A stretch of 64,000 nucleotides of DNA from an uncultured Formosa sp. (GCF_947500765.1 NZ_CANMTH010000004.1:124001-188000); one strand, 5' to 3'; positions 1 to 8,370 are shown, counted from the stretch's first letter. Notes: generated from the letters alone by a model not told the origin. A program made the numbers and translations.

Positions 1-231
1 ACGATACTTTCTGGAAATTTAAAAATGAAAGGTATTGAGAAAAATGTATCATTCCCTGTCACTGTATCTACTGAAGGTAAAACACTTAGTTTAGTTAGCG
101 AAACTTTTGCTATAGACAGAACACAATGGGGAATAAATTTTGGATCTAAATCGGTTTTTGATAATCTTGGAGATAAGTTTATTAACGACGATATTACTTT
201 AACGATTAAAGTTAAAGCTACAAAAGCTTAA
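1..231 (+). CDS. YceI family protein, C-terminal part (5' end outside window)
   Basis: The reading frame is open from the first base and ends at TAA 229-231, so this is the 3' end of a longer gene. The visible ~76 residues contain a strand ending in an ITV/FPVTV-type segment, then W-G-I-N-F-G and a D-D-I-T-L-T-I-K-V-K-A ending. That is the usual end of the YceI-like lipocalin-fold domain, which binds polyisoprenoid or other amphiphilic ligands in the periplasm. The first in-frame ATG (25) is internal to the domain and is probably not the start. A bidirectional hairpin terminator follows. The family call is from pattern recognition; the ligand is unknown. Confidence 0.75.
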   Translation, partial: TILSGNLKMKGIEKNVSFPVTVSTEGKTLSLVSETFAIDRTQWGINFGSKSVFDNLGDKFINDDITLTIKVKATKA

Positions 232-262
232 AACTTGATGTATTAAAACAAATTTAATATTG

Positions 263-297
263 AAAGACTATCTATAAAAAGATAGTCTTTTTTTTAT
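263..297. terminator. bidirectional intrinsic terminator
   Basis: A 10-bp perfect stem (AAAGACTATC 263-272 with GATAGTCTTT 281-290) is followed by a T-run on the + strand and preceded by A's. It lies between the convergent YceI gene and the epimerase gene and can serve both. Confidence 0.8.
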
Positions 298-1202
298 GTT
301 AGTAATTCTAACAATGCCGGATGTAGATTAGGATATTTAAACTCGAACCCCTGATTTTCTAATTTTTTACTGCTTACTCGCTGACTTGCATACATTAAAT
401 TATGCATTTCTCCCAAAACGAGTTTCATTACACCTCTAGGAATACCTGGTAAAAACATAGGTTTATCTACAACTTTAGCAATAGACTTTATAAGTTCGCT
501 TTGTGTAACAGGATTTGGTGCAACAGCATTAAAAGTGCCTTCTCCACAATATTTTAAAAGATAAATAAACACACGAACAACATCGTCTATATGCACCCAA
601 GATTGCCATTGCTCACCTTTACCAAAAACAGCCCCTAAACCTAAATCTATCGGTTTTTTAAATTCTGGTAAAACGCCACCTTCTGTAGACAACACAAGGC
701 CAATACGTACTTTGGCTACTTTAATATTTAATCCAAAAAAAGTATCGACCTCGGCTTCCCAAGCTTTAACCACTTCTCCTAGAAAAGAATCGTCTATTCC
801 AGTATCCTTTTCATTATAATATTTAGTTAAAGAATCGGGATAAATACTAATCCCACTTGCAGATATTATTTGAGAAACATTGTGACTAGGCAAAGATTTT
901 AACCCGCGATGTAATAATCGTGCAGATTGCACCCGGCTATCTAAAATTTCCTTTTTATTAGAAGCGGTCCAACGTTTAGAAACTGTTCCTCCTGCCAAGT
1001 GAATAATAACATGTATACCTTCAAAACAACCGGTATCTATTTCGTTTGTTTTCGGGTTCCAATAATAACCCCGATAGTTCTTTTTATTTACAATTTTTTC
1101 TTTTCTAGTCGTTAAATATTTAACACTAACATTCTTATGGAGACAGCGTTCCACAATTTTAGTTCCCAAAAGTCCTGTAGCGCCAGTAATTAAAACACCC
1201 AT
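294..1202 (-). CDS. TIGR01777-family NAD(P)-dependent epimerase/oxidoreductase
   Basis: A 302-residue protein of the extended short-chain dehydrogenase fold. The N-terminus has a Rossmann glycine motif G-A-T-G-L-L-G at about residues 7-13. The last ~50 residues (M-K-L-V-L-G-E-M...S-Q-R-V-x-x-x-K-L...G-F-x-F-K-Y-P) are the DUF1731 tail that defines the TIGR01777/YfcH/SulA-like family. Length is normal for the family. The substrate is not known for this family; it is usually cytosolic. A putative -7 element lies just upstream on the minus strand. It stands alone, 95 bases from the next minus-strand gene. Confidence 0.85.
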   Translation of the reverse strand: MGVLITGATGLLGTKIVERCLHKNVSVKYLTTRKEKIVNKKNYRGYYWNPKTNEIDTGCFEGIHVIIHLAGGTVSKRWTASNKKEILDSRVQSARLLHRGLKSLPSHNVSQIISASGISIYPDSLTKYYNEKDTGIDDSFLGEVVKAWEAEVDTFFGLNIKVAKVRIGLVLSTEGGVLPEFKKPIDLGLGAVFGKGEQWQSWVHIDDVVRVFIYLLKYCGEGTFNAVAPNPVTQSELIKSIAKVVDKPMFLPGIPRGVMKLVLGEMHNLMYASQRVSSKKLENQGFEFKYPNLHPALLELLT

Positions 1203-1217
1203 CTCTTAATTTTTAAA

Positions 1218-1225
1218 CAAAAATA
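1218..1225 (-). promoter_or_regulatory. putative -7 promoter element (TATTTTTG)
   Basis: On the minus strand this reads TATTTTTG, a match to the Bacteroidota -7 consensus TAnnTTTG, 15 bases upstream of the epimerase start. No clear -33 element was seen. Confidence 0.4.
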
Positions 1226-1297
1226 CAAATACATAAATGCCTACAAGTCACATTAAGTAAGGTTTAACACTAATCTGTAAAACAGACTAATACGTAG

Positions 1298-1867
1298 TTA
1301 ACTAATTTCAAGTTGATACTTTTGTAATAAACCTTCTAAATCATTCCTAGAAAATTTAGCACCTTTCATTTTATTATGTTCAGGATCGATATTAAAGTTA
1401 TATGCGGTTAAAAAATTTGCATTTTCTAGATTTGCATCTATAAACTGTACATCTTGTAAATTACTCTCCTCGAAATCTGCATATGTTAAATCACTGCCTT
1501 GAAATGAGGCTTGTTGTAATTCACAATTTATAAACACACTACGTTTAAGTTTTAAAAAATCGAAATGCGTCATTTGAAGATTACAATTGTTAAAATTTAA
1601 ACGCATTAAAAATGTATTTATAGATTTAAAATCTAATCCTAATAATTTACATCCTGAAAAAACAACATCGTTAAAAGCTGTCTTTTTAAGTTTTGCATTA
1701 CTTAAATTACAATCTATAAACTCGCAGTCGGTAAACACAAACCCAGAAAGATCGCTATTAGACAAATCGCATTGCTCGAAGGAGCAGCCATCATAATCGC
1801 CTAAAGGCAAAGGGTTACTTGTATAGTCTTCATTTTTAAATAAAAGGTCTTCAACATTTGTAGTCAT
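1298..1867 (-). CDS. pentapeptide-repeat protein
   Basis: A 189-residue protein made largely of tandem A(D/N)LXX-type pentapeptides, for example C-D-L-S-N, S-D-L-S-G, C-N-L-S-N, A-K-L-K-K, S-D-L-T-Y, S-N-L-Q-D and A-N-L-E-N. These fold into a right-handed quadrilateral beta-helix. It has no signal peptide. Some members (Qnr, MfpA) mimic DNA and bind gyrase, but most have no known role and nothing here identifies a target. It lies 12 bases downstream of mnmD on the same strand, so the two are probably co-transcribed. Confidence 0.85.
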   Translation of the reverse strand: MTTNVEDLLFKNEDYTSNPLPLGDYDGCSFEQCDLSNSDLSGFVFTDCEFIDCNLSNAKLKKTAFNDVVFSGCKLLGLDFKSINTFLMRLNFNNCNLQMTHFDFLKLKRSVFINCELQQASFQGSDLTYADFEESNLQDVQFIDANLENANFLTAYNFNIDPEHNKMKGAKFSRNDLEGLLQKYQLEIS

Positions 1868-1879
1868 AACGTCTATTTA

Positions 1880-2557
1880 TTAAATTTTAATTGCTCTCAA
1901 CATCTCTCTTTTCCCTGGAGGCCCTGGAATACGAGCTACAGTAAACCCAACGGCTTGCATTGCTCTTCTAGCATTACCTTGTGCAGAATAAGTTACCAAA
2001 ATCCCGCTTGGTTTTAAAGCTTTAAACATAATTTTAAAAACAGCTTCTCCCCATAAATCAGGTTGAACTCTTGGGCCAAAAGCATCGAAATAAATAATAT
2101 CATACAACGCATTGTCTGTAATATCATTAAAAGATTTTTGTTGTTTTAATAAAGAAAAACCTTCTGAAATATCTTGCTTAGATTCCCAAGCAACAGTATG
2201 AAGAGTATTAAAAAGCGATTCGTTAGCACCTTGATTTATAGATTTCGAATAATTAATATGAAGTAAATCGTCTGCAGTTACAGGATATGCTTCTACTCCT
2301 GTATAATTTATTTTACAATTTAATTTCTTAGATTCTAAACATGTTAAAAACGCATTTAAACCAGTACCGAACCCTATTTCTAAAATAGAGATAGGATTTA
2401 AATCTGGTTTTTCTTCTAAAGTATATTTTAATCCCTCCTTAATAAACACATGTAAAGCCTCTTGAATTGCCCCATGTCTAGAGTGATAAGTTTCGTCTAA
2501 ATCAGGTAAATAAATGGTTGAAGAACCATCTGCTGTTGTAATAAATTTACGTTCCAA
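1880..2557 (-). CDS. mnmD: tRNA 5-methylaminomethyl-2-thiouridine methyltransferase domain protein (MnmD)
   Basis: A 225-residue stand-alone methyltransferase matching the N-terminal half of MnmC. It has the family signature Y-H-S-R-H-G-A (residues ~24-30), the SAM-binding motif E-I-G-F-G-T-G-L-N-A-F (~60-70), the Y-F-D-A-F-G-P active-site motif and a C-terminal G-P-P-G-K-R-E-M. MnmD makes the final methylation of mnm5s2U at the wobble position of certain tRNAs, using SAM. The FAD oxidase half of MnmC is absent, which is normal for Bacteroidota. The downstream pentapeptide gene probably shares its transcript. Confidence 0.85.
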   Translation of the reverse strand: MERKFITTADGSSTIYLPDLDETYHSRHGAIQEALHVFIKEGLKYTLEEKPDLNPISILEIGFGTGLNAFLTCLESKKLNCKINYTGVEAYPVTADDLLHINYSKSINQGANESLFNTLHTVAWESKQDISEGFSLLKQQKSFNDITDNALYDIIYFDAFGPRVQPDLWGEAVFKIMFKALKPSGILVTYSAQGNARRAMQAVGFTVARIPGPPGKREMLRAIKI

Positions 2558-2726
2558 AATAATGAAGTTTGCGAAAGATTAATTAAAATATTAAAATCTA
2601 AAAAAGAAGGATTTACTAAATTATATAATCAATTAATTCGAAACGTAAATATACTCGATTTTTAAAAATTTTATACTACTTTTAGGGTATAATTAAATAC
2701 TGTTTAATCTAGTAAATTGTAATATT

Positions 2727-3782
2727 TTGACAAATACGATTGAAATTACAAAAGCAAATACGAGCAAGATACATGATGTGGATTTTGATAATTTGTCTTT
2801 TGGTAAAGTTTTCTCAGATCACATGTTTGTTTGTGATTTTAAAAATGGCGAATGGCAGAAGCCAGAAATTACGCCTTATGCACCTTTAACTTTAGATCCT
2901 TCTGCTCGTGTTTTTCATTACGGCCAAGCTGTTTTTGAAGGCATGAAAGCATTTAAGGACGAAGCTAATAATGTCTGGTTATTTAGACCTGAAGACAACC
3001 TTGAACGCATTAACAAATCTGCAGAACGTTTGGCTATACCTGCATTTCCAAAAGACGTTTTTATGGAAGGCTTAAAAGCTTTGGTAAAATTAGACGAAGC
3101 ATGGGTACAACCTGGTTTTGGAAACTCGCTATACATTAGACCTTTTGTTATTGCAACAGAACCTGCTATTGCTGCATCTCCTGCTTTAGAATACAAGTTC
3201 TTAATTATTTGCTCGCCGGCTCAATCGTATTATTCTGGAGATGTACGTGTGCTAATTGCTGAACAATTTAGTAGATCTGCTAACGGAGGTGTTGGTTACG
3301 CAAAAGCTGCAGGAAATTATGCTGCACAATTTTACCCTACAAGTCTAGCAAACCAAGAAGGTTTTCAACAAATTATCTGGACAGACGCAGATACTCATGA
3401 GTTTCTTGAAGAAGCTGGTACTATGAATGTCTTTTTTAGAATTAACGACACTTTAGTTACTGCACCAACTAGTGAAAGAATTTTAGATGGAATTACTCGT
3501 AAAAGTATTATCCAAATTGCTAAAGATTCTGGTATTGCTGTAGATGTAAGACCTATTAAAGTAAGTGAATTAGTCGAAGCTAGCAAAAACGGATCTTTAA
3601 AAGAAGTTTTTGGTTCTGGTACAGCTGCTGTAGTTAGTCCAATATCTGCATTCTCTTATAAAGGAGATCTTTTTGAAATTCCGAAAATGGACAACAACTT
3701 CTCTTCTATATTTAAAGAGAAATTATTAAATATACAATATAACAAATCTGAAGACCCTTACGGTTGGAGACAAAGTATATAA
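2727..3782 (+). CDS. ilvE: branched-chain amino-acid aminotransferase
   Basis: A 351-residue fold-type IV PLP enzyme that interconverts Leu/Ile/Val and their 2-oxo acids with 2-oxoglutarate in the cytosol. Visible features are the N-terminal F-H-Y-G-Q-A-V-F-E-G-M-K-A motif (~63-75), the PLP lysine in G-Y-A-K-A-A-G-N-Y (K193), E-E-A-G-T-M-N-V-F (~228-236) and the G-S-G-T-A-A-V-V phosphate-binding loop. The start is TTG at 2727. No ATG precedes the conserved D-F-D-N-L-S-F-G-K-V-F segment, and the TTG gives the usual short N-terminal extension. A strong hairpin terminator follows. Confidence 0.92.
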   Translation: MTNTIEITKANTSKIHDVDFDNLSFGKVFSDHMFVCDFKNGEWQKPEITPYAPLTLDPSARVFHYGQAVFEGMKAFKDEANNVWLFRPEDNLERINKSAERLAIPAFPKDVFMEGLKALVKLDEAWVQPGFGNSLYIRPFVIATEPAIAASPALEYKFLIICSPAQSYYSGDVRVLIAEQFSRSANGGVGYAKAAGNYAAQFYPTSLANQEGFQQIIWTDADTHEFLEEAGTMNVFFRINDTLVTAPTSERILDGITRKSIIQIAKDSGIAVDVRPIKVSELVEASKNGSLKEVFGSGTAAVVSPISAFSYKGDLFEIPKMDNNFSSIFKEKLLNIQYNKSEDPYGWRQSI

Positions 3783-3791
3783 TATAAAACT

Positions 3792-3827
3792 AAAAAGAGC
3801 GACTTAAAACAGTCGCTCTTTTTTTTA
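3792..3827. terminator. bidirectional intrinsic terminator
   Basis: A 13-bp stem (AAAAAGAGCGACT 3792-3804 with AGTCGCTCTTTTT 3811-3823) with A-run and T-run flanks, between the convergent ilvE and pyrophosphohydrolase genes. Confidence 0.85.
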
Positions 3828-4211
3828 TTTATCTAAAACAGAAGCTATATCCGGCTTAAAATAGTTTGGCCCTTTTAATACTTTTCCGTCTTCTCTATAT
3901 ATAGGTTCACCATCGGCATCTAGTTTACTCATATTACTGCGTTGTATTTCGTTAAAGACATCTTCTATTTTATGCTGTAAACCATGCTCAATTATAGTCC
4001 CGCATAAAATATATAACATATCTCCTAAGGCATCTGCAATCTCTACAAGATCCTTATTATTGGCAGCCTCTAAATACTCTTCGTTTTCTTCTTTCATTAA
4101 GTTAAAACGCAACATATTTTTATCTTTACCTAAATCGGCAAGAGGTGTTTCACTATATCCTAGTTTATATGCTGTATGAAATGCTTTTACAGCCTCTATT
4201 TTACTCTTCAT
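3825..4211 (-). CDS. MazG-like nucleoside triphosphate pyrophosphohydrolase family protein
   Basis: A 128-residue all-alpha NTP-PPase fold protein. The metal-binding motifs are visible: E-E-N-E-E-Y (~41-46) and D-A-L-G-D-M-L-Y (~60-67), the E-x-x-E/D-x-x-x-D pattern shared by MazG, dUTPase-2 and phosphoribosyl-ATP pyrophosphohydrolase. The tail reads G-P-N-Y-F-K-P-D-I. It is a single-domain form common in Bacteroidota. It probably hydrolyses (possibly non-canonical) NTPs to NMP and PPi; the substrate is not predictable from sequence. Confidence 0.8.
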   Translation of the reverse strand: MKSKIEAVKAFHTAYKLGYSETPLADLGKDKNMLRFNLMKEENEEYLEAANNKDLVEIADALGDMLYILCGTIIEHGLQHKIEDVFNEIQRSNMSKLDADGEPIYREDGKVLKGPNYFKPDIASVLDK

Positions 4212-4343
4212 ATTATTAATATATTATAATTTTGATTACATTTACAAACTTGATAAAGTTGCAATTAGATTCTAATATTTAAGCAACTTATCACAGATTT
4301 TAAATTTTAGCATCATTTTTTTAATTAATTCTCATAGTACCCT

Positions 4344-4532
4344 ATGTTTACAAAAGGTCAATTGATTTTTGGAGTCATCTTTTTTATAGTTTTTGTTATC
4401 TCAATATTTTATACTTATAAAAAAGATTTCGCACTTCATAAAAAATATTACAATGGTAGTATATGGGTGCTTGTTGCTTTTATTGCCTTCTTATTATTTA
4501 TTATCAGTATAAAATTAATATTTAAAGGTTAA
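4344..4532 (+). CDS. small two-helix membrane protein of unknown function
   Basis: A 62-residue protein with two hydrophobic segments (about 8-24 and 41-59) separated by a basic/aromatic loop Y-K-K-D-F-A-L-H-K-K-Y-Y. This suggests a small inner-membrane hairpin with the loop inside. The composition and clean frame support a real gene. I do not recognise a family. It precedes an outer-membrane protein gene by 147 bases on the same strand. Confidence 0.6.
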   Translation: MFTKGQLIFGVIFFIVFVISIFYTYKKDFALHKKYYNGSIWVLVAFIAFLLFIISIKLIFKG

Positions 4533-4679
4533 TAACGCTTTACATTTTACGCAAAAAACAAGCTACATTATTAAGTTTTTTGTTTTTAAAACACAAAAAA
4601 CCAATCTTAATCTAAAAAAACATCATTTATTTTTAGATACCTTTCATTTATTTTCCGTTCTTAATAAAAAATAACGGAT

Positions 4680-5987
4680 ATGAAACCCCTCCCTATACTT
4701 CTAACTCTTGTCTTTTTTACATCAATCTGTAATACGATAAAAGCGCAAAACTACATTGGACATACTGTAGACAACTATGCGGGGATACATAGTGTTATCT
4801 ATAACCCTGCAACAAGTGTGGGTTCTAAAATGAAATTAGACATTAATATTTTATCCCTTAGTTCTTTTGGCGCAAATGATTACTATGCAATGACTTTAAA
4901 TAATTTAGTAAATTCTGAAAATATTTTTAGTTCAGAACAAGACACCAAAACATTTCCAAAAGATAATAATAACTTTTTTGTGAATTTAGATGTTATGGGA
5001 CCTTCTATAATGCTAAATATTAATAAAAGTAATAGTGTTGCATTAATTTCACGAGTAAGATCCTTTGTAAATATCAATAAAATAAATGGAGAATTATTTG
5101 AAAACATAAAAAATGATTTTGATGAAACGGAAAATTTTAATTTCAAAAACGATGAATTTACAGGAGCAATTCATGCATGGGCAGAACTTGGGTTTTCTTA
5201 CGGTCATATACTTTATAATAATAAAAATCATAAAATTAAAGGAGGCATAACCTTAAAGTATTTACAAGGAATAGGATCTGCTTTTATGAGTACCAATGAG
5301 TTAAAGGGAAATTACAATGCATCTGCAAATACATTAGAAACAACTGGAAATTTGGTTTATGGTGTTACAGGAGATTTTGATATTGACAACCTTAAATATG
5401 AAAATTTAGGTACTGGTTTTGGAGCTGACATTGGACTTATTTACGAATGGATTAAAAACAACACTTTAGACGATCTTAATACTGATTATAAATTAAAAAT
5501 CGGAGTATCTGTTACAGATATTGGTTCTATAAATTATAAGGATACAGAAGTATCTAATTACGACTTAAATGCAACAATTAATCCAAACGATTTTGATATT
5601 GATAATTTAGATGATTTATACGAATACACTTCGGTAATAGAAAAGGCAAAAATAAAACTCCCAACAGCCATTCACCTACAAGCAGATTACAATATTGTTG
5701 ACCGTTTTTACATGAGCGCTCAAGCAGATTTTTCGATAGCAAAAGCAAATCAAGCTAAAACTTCAAACAGTTTAAATTCTGTAATATTTACACCACGTTT
5801 TGAAATTAAAAGATTTAGTGTGTATTTACCTTTTGGTTTTAGACAATATGGTGGTTTTGGAAGTGGTTTTGGATTACGAGCCGGACCGCTAACAATTGGA
5901 TCAAGTTCAATCATTTCAAACTTAATATCAAACACATCAAAATCTGCCGATGTATATATCGGTTTAAAAGTGCCTATTTACAGATAA
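4680..5987 (+). CDS. outer-membrane beta-barrel protein, DUF5723-like
   Basis: A 435-residue exported protein with a signal peptide ending near K-A-Q (residue ~23) and alternating amphipathic strands throughout. The mature N-terminus has H-T-V-D-N-Y-A-G-I-H-S-V-I-Y-N-P-A, a turn often seen at the start of PorP/PorV-like and DUF5723 barrels. The last third repeats G-F-G-S-G-F-G-L-R-A-G-P. It probably sits in the outer membrane. The function is unknown; the DUF5723 assignment is by resemblance only. Confidence 0.6.
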   Translation: MKPLPILLTLVFFTSICNTIKAQNYIGHTVDNYAGIHSVIYNPATSVGSKMKLDINILSLSSFGANDYYAMTLNNLVNSENIFSSEQDTKTFPKDNNNFFVNLDVMGPSIMLNINKSNSVALISRVRSFVNINKINGELFENIKNDFDETENFNFKNDEFTGAIHAWAELGFSYGHILYNNKNHKIKGGITLKYLQGIGSAFMSTNELKGNYNASANTLETTGNLVYGVTGDFDIDNLKYENLGTGFGADIGLIYEWIKNNTLDDLNTDYKLKIGVSVTDIGSINYKDTEVSNYDLNATINPNDFDIDNLDDLYEYTSVIEKAKIKLPTAIHLQADYNIVDRFYMSAQADFSIAKANQAKTSNSLNSVIFTPRFEIKRFSVYLPFGFRQYGGFGSGFGLRAGPLTIGSSSIISNLISNTSKSADVYIGLKVPIYR

Positions 5988-6053
5988 AAAGACTAAAAAT
6001 CACGCATGTTTAAAGAAGAAATACGGTTTTTAAAAAATTGAAATAAAATTGTT

Positions 6054-6061
6054 TACCTTTG
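6054..6061 (+). promoter_or_regulatory. putative -7 promoter element (TACCTTTG)
   Basis: An exact TAnnTTTG match 22 bases upstream of the SRPBCC-GyrI gene start. No convincing -33 element at the usual distance. Confidence 0.45.
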
Positions 6062-6083
6062 ATATTATCACAATTTTACATCA

Positions 6084-7142
6084 ATGAAATCAACAAAATA
6101 TATCTTGTTTTTGCTACTTATAGCGTTCATTGGATCTTCAATTTATATTGCTGTTCAACCAAACGAAATAAGCTTCTCAAGAACAAAGACAGTAGAAGCA
6201 CCACAAGAAGTAGTTTACAACTATCTTAATAATTTAAACCATTGGAATTCTTGGGTTCCATGGAAAAAAATAAGCACTACAGACTCTAATCAAAATAGTA
6301 AAGAGTATACGTGGTTACAAGATAATTCTATAGGAAGAATTACAACCATAAAGTCTTCTAAACCCACAAGTATACATCAAGAATTAATCTACCACGAATA
6401 CCCAAAATCTGAGTTAGATTGGAAAATTGATTCTATTTCTGAAAACACATCTTCGGTAACTTTAAGCATGACCAGTAAGAACATTCCGTTAAAAAAGAAA
6501 GTATATTATGCCATTTTTGGAACCCCTGAAATAGATCTTGCTCCTAAATTTGAAAAAGGACTTATAAAACTAGATTCTGCGATTATAGAAAGTATGAAAG
6601 CATATAGCGTTACAATAAATGGTATTACCAACCACAGTGGCAGTTATTACTTATACAACACAACTTCTAGCCGTATAGATAACTACAAAGATAAGGCAAA
6701 AGTTATGATGGCTGAAGTCACAAAATATATCTCAGAAAACCAAATCCCTATGGCTGGTTTTCCTTTTATTTCATTTAGTAAATGGGATAGAGAACATAAC
6801 AGTGTAACCTTCTCTTGCTGCATACCTACAACCACAGAAATTACAACTACAGACAACACTATCAAGACAGGTTTACTACCTGGATTTAAAACACTTAAAA
6901 CCACTTTAAAAGGTAATTACAACTATTTAGATGAAGCTTGGAATACGACTTCAGAATACATGATTACAAATGACTTAGAAAAGGCGGAAAGTAATATTAT
7001 GTTAGAGAGTTATGTTACAAACCCGAAATACAAAATTAATCCGGCAGATTGGGTTACCGAAATCTATGTTGCTATCAAACAAGAGACAGATTCAATTCCT
7101 CAAATACCAGAGGTCACTACACCTGTAACAAGCGATAACTAA
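6084..7142 (+). CDS. SRPBCC-domain protein with GyrI-like effector-binding C-terminus
   Basis: A 352-residue protein with an N-terminal hydrophobic helix (residues ~6-23). An SRPBCC/START-type ligand-binding domain (~30-170) opens with S-F-S-R-T-K-T-V-E-A-P-Q-E-V-V-Y-N-Y-L and H-W-N-S-W-V-P-W. A second domain (~190-340) resembles the GyrI/BmrR effector-binding fold, without any HTH. Both folds bind small hydrophobic or cationic molecules. The likely location is membrane-anchored, facing the periplasm. The ligand is unknown. fluC starts 17 bases downstream. Confidence 0.7.
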   Translation: MKSTKYILFLLLIAFIGSSIYIAVQPNEISFSRTKTVEAPQEVVYNYLNNLNHWNSWVPWKKISTTDSNQNSKEYTWLQDNSIGRITTIKSSKPTSIHQELIYHEYPKSELDWKIDSISENTSSVTLSMTSKNIPLKKKVYYAIFGTPEIDLAPKFEKGLIKLDSAIIESMKAYSVTINGITNHSGSYYLYNTTSSRIDNYKDKAKVMMAEVTKYISENQIPMAGFPFISFSKWDREHNSVTFSCCIPTTTEITTTDNTIKTGLLPGFKTLKTTLKGNYNYLDEAWNTTSEYMITNDLEKAESNIMLESYVTNPKYKINPADWVTEIYVAIKQETDSIPQIPEVTTPVTSDN

Positions 7143-7159
7143 ATTTTTAGACACGACAA

Positions 7160-7531
7160 ATGAAACACTTAGTTTTGATTTTTATTGGTGGTGGTTTTGG
7201 TAGTGTGTTACGCTTTATTGTAAGTAAATATCTAAACGATACTAGTACAGGTATCCCTTACGGAACCATGTTAGTAAATATTACAGGAAGTTTGCTTATT
7301 GGAGTTGTTCTGGGATTAGCTGCTAAAAATCATTTTATAACCCAAAACCACACCTTATTATTGGCTACAGGTTTTTGCGGCGGATTAACAACCTTTTCAA
7401 CTTTTGCTTTTGAAAATCAAACTTTTTTAAAAACCGGAGAGTTTCTAAACTTTACAATTTATACTTGTGCGAGTTTTATACTTGGTTTTTTGGTTGTATT
7501 TTCTGGAGTATACCTTGTAAAATATATCTAG
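7160..7531 (+). CDS. fluC: fluoride channel FluC (CrcB)
   Basis: A 123-residue membrane protein with four helices, the normal size for FluC/CrcB. It forms antiparallel dimers that export fluoride. Family signatures are G-G-G-F-G-S-V-L-R-F-x-V-S, G-T-M-L-V-N-I-T-G-S-L (conserved Asn) and G-F-C-G-G-L-T-T-F-S-T-F-A-F-E with the Na+-site T-T-F-S-T motif and pore phenylalanines. No fluoride riboswitch is apparent upstream. It probably shares a transcript with the preceding SRPBCC gene. Its stop overlaps the stop of the converging DUF1684 gene in a shared CTAG. Confidence 0.93.
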   Translation: MKHLVLIFIGGGFGSVLRFIVSKYLNDTSTGIPYGTMLVNITGSLLIGVVLGLAAKNHFITQNHTLLLATGFCGGLTTFSTFAFENQTFLKTGEFLNFTIYTCASFILGFLVVFSGVYLVKYI

Positions 7532-8139
7532 TATTTTTTAAAAGCCTTCACTCCTGCTTTTATTTCTGTATTTAAAAAATTATTTCTTGGTACAATTGGG
7601 CACGAGTATTTTTCATTATATGCACAATACGGATTAAAAGCCGTATTAAAATCTATAGTAATAACAGTATCCTTTTCTTTATCATTTACACGAACTTCAA
7701 TATAACGTCCGCCTCCATAAGTAGAATCGCCATTTGTTAAATCTAAAAAAGGTAAAAACAAATAATCTTCGTAGCCTTCTTCATCTAACAAATCTTGACT
7801 TTCATAAATTTTAAGTTTAAAATCTTCACCCTTAATTTTAAAATTTACAACACCAAAAACACGCTCTTTAGCCATACGATCTGTAGTTGTAGGCATTTCA
7901 AAAAATGTACTATCTGGAGTATGATTTAATTGCGCTTGAACGATGTATGTAGAATCTACTTTAAAAAAATCTAAACCTTTAAATTCTTTTCTATCCTTCT
8001 TTTTTAAAGGGGACTGACTGGCATCTTTAAAACTAGAATTTAATGATCTCTGAAAAGGTGTATCACCAACTAAAGGTTCTTTGTTTTGAAAACAGGAACA
8101 CAAACAAAAAAACAAGGCGATATATAAGAATGATTTCAT
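7528..8139 (-). CDS. DUF1684-domain lipoprotein
   Basis: A 203-residue lipoprotein. The signal M-K-S-F-L-Y-I-A-L-F-F-C-L-C-S-C gives a lipobox cysteine at about residue 16. The mature part has the DUF1684 pattern: R-x-E-x-x-x-L-D-F-F, G-x-V-x-F-x-I-x-G, L-x-x-Y, L-F-L-P-F-x-D-x-T-N-G, Y-G-G-G-R-Y-I-E-V, D-F-N-x-A-x-N-P-Y-C-A-Y and C-P-x-x-P-x-x-N. The biochemical role is unknown. An upstream in-frame start at 8211 exists, but a -7-like element at 8157-8164 lies between the two. The ATG at 8139, which begins the signal peptide, is therefore preferred. Confidence 0.8.
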   Translation of the reverse strand: MKSFLYIALFFCLCSCFQNKEPLVGDTPFQRSLNSSFKDASQSPLKKKDRKEFKGLDFFKVDSTYIVQAQLNHTPDSTFFEMPTTTDRMAKERVFGVVNFKIKGEDFKLKIYESQDLLDEEGYEDYLFLPFLDLTNGDSTYGGGRYIEVRVNDKEKDTVITIDFNTAFNPYCAYNEKYSCPIVPRNNFLNTEIKAGVKAFKKY

Positions 8140-8156
8140 TTGAATAAATTTGAACT

Positions 8157-8164
8157 CAAAAATA
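8157..8164 (-). promoter_or_regulatory. putative -7 promoter element (TATTTTTG)
   Basis: The minus strand reads TATTTTTG 17 bases upstream of the DUF1684 start. It helps to rule out the longer 8211 start for that gene. Confidence 0.5.
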
Positions 8165-8304
8165 CAACTTATCATTTTTTTATCTAGATTTGAATCAGAA
8201 AATATCCACAATAATGTTAACTAGAAAAGTCTCTTATAAACTTACCCGCGTATCTTATTCTAGATACTGGACACGCTATATATAACACTTTCTAAATATT
8301 ATAT

Positions 8305-8348
8305 AAAAAACGTCCAACCTTAAAGTATTAAGTTGGACGTTTTTTTTT
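8305..8348 (+). terminator. intrinsic terminator in the leader of the MFS gene
   Basis: A GC-containing stem (ACGTCCAAC...TTAA with TTAAGTTGGACGT, about 8310-8324 and 8328-8340, one bulged C) runs straight into nine T's. It points on the + strand and ends about 22 bases before the MFS ATG. No + strand gene ends upstream closer than fluC (7531), so it may be an attenuator or end a short RNA. Confidence 0.75.
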
Positions 8349-8370
8349 GCTCAAACCAAACAAAAAAACA

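Noticed and set aside
4227..4234. TAATTTTG promoter-like match
   Set aside because: It is 110 bases from the next + strand ATG and has no -33 partner; too weak to list.
8140..8211. Upstream extension of the DUF1684 gene
   Set aside because: It would put 24 non-signal residues before a good lipoprotein signal and lies upstream of a -7-like element.
8347..8370. TTG start for the MFS gene
   Set aside because: The TTG is at the end of the terminator T-run; the ATG eight codons later gives a normal MFS N-terminus.
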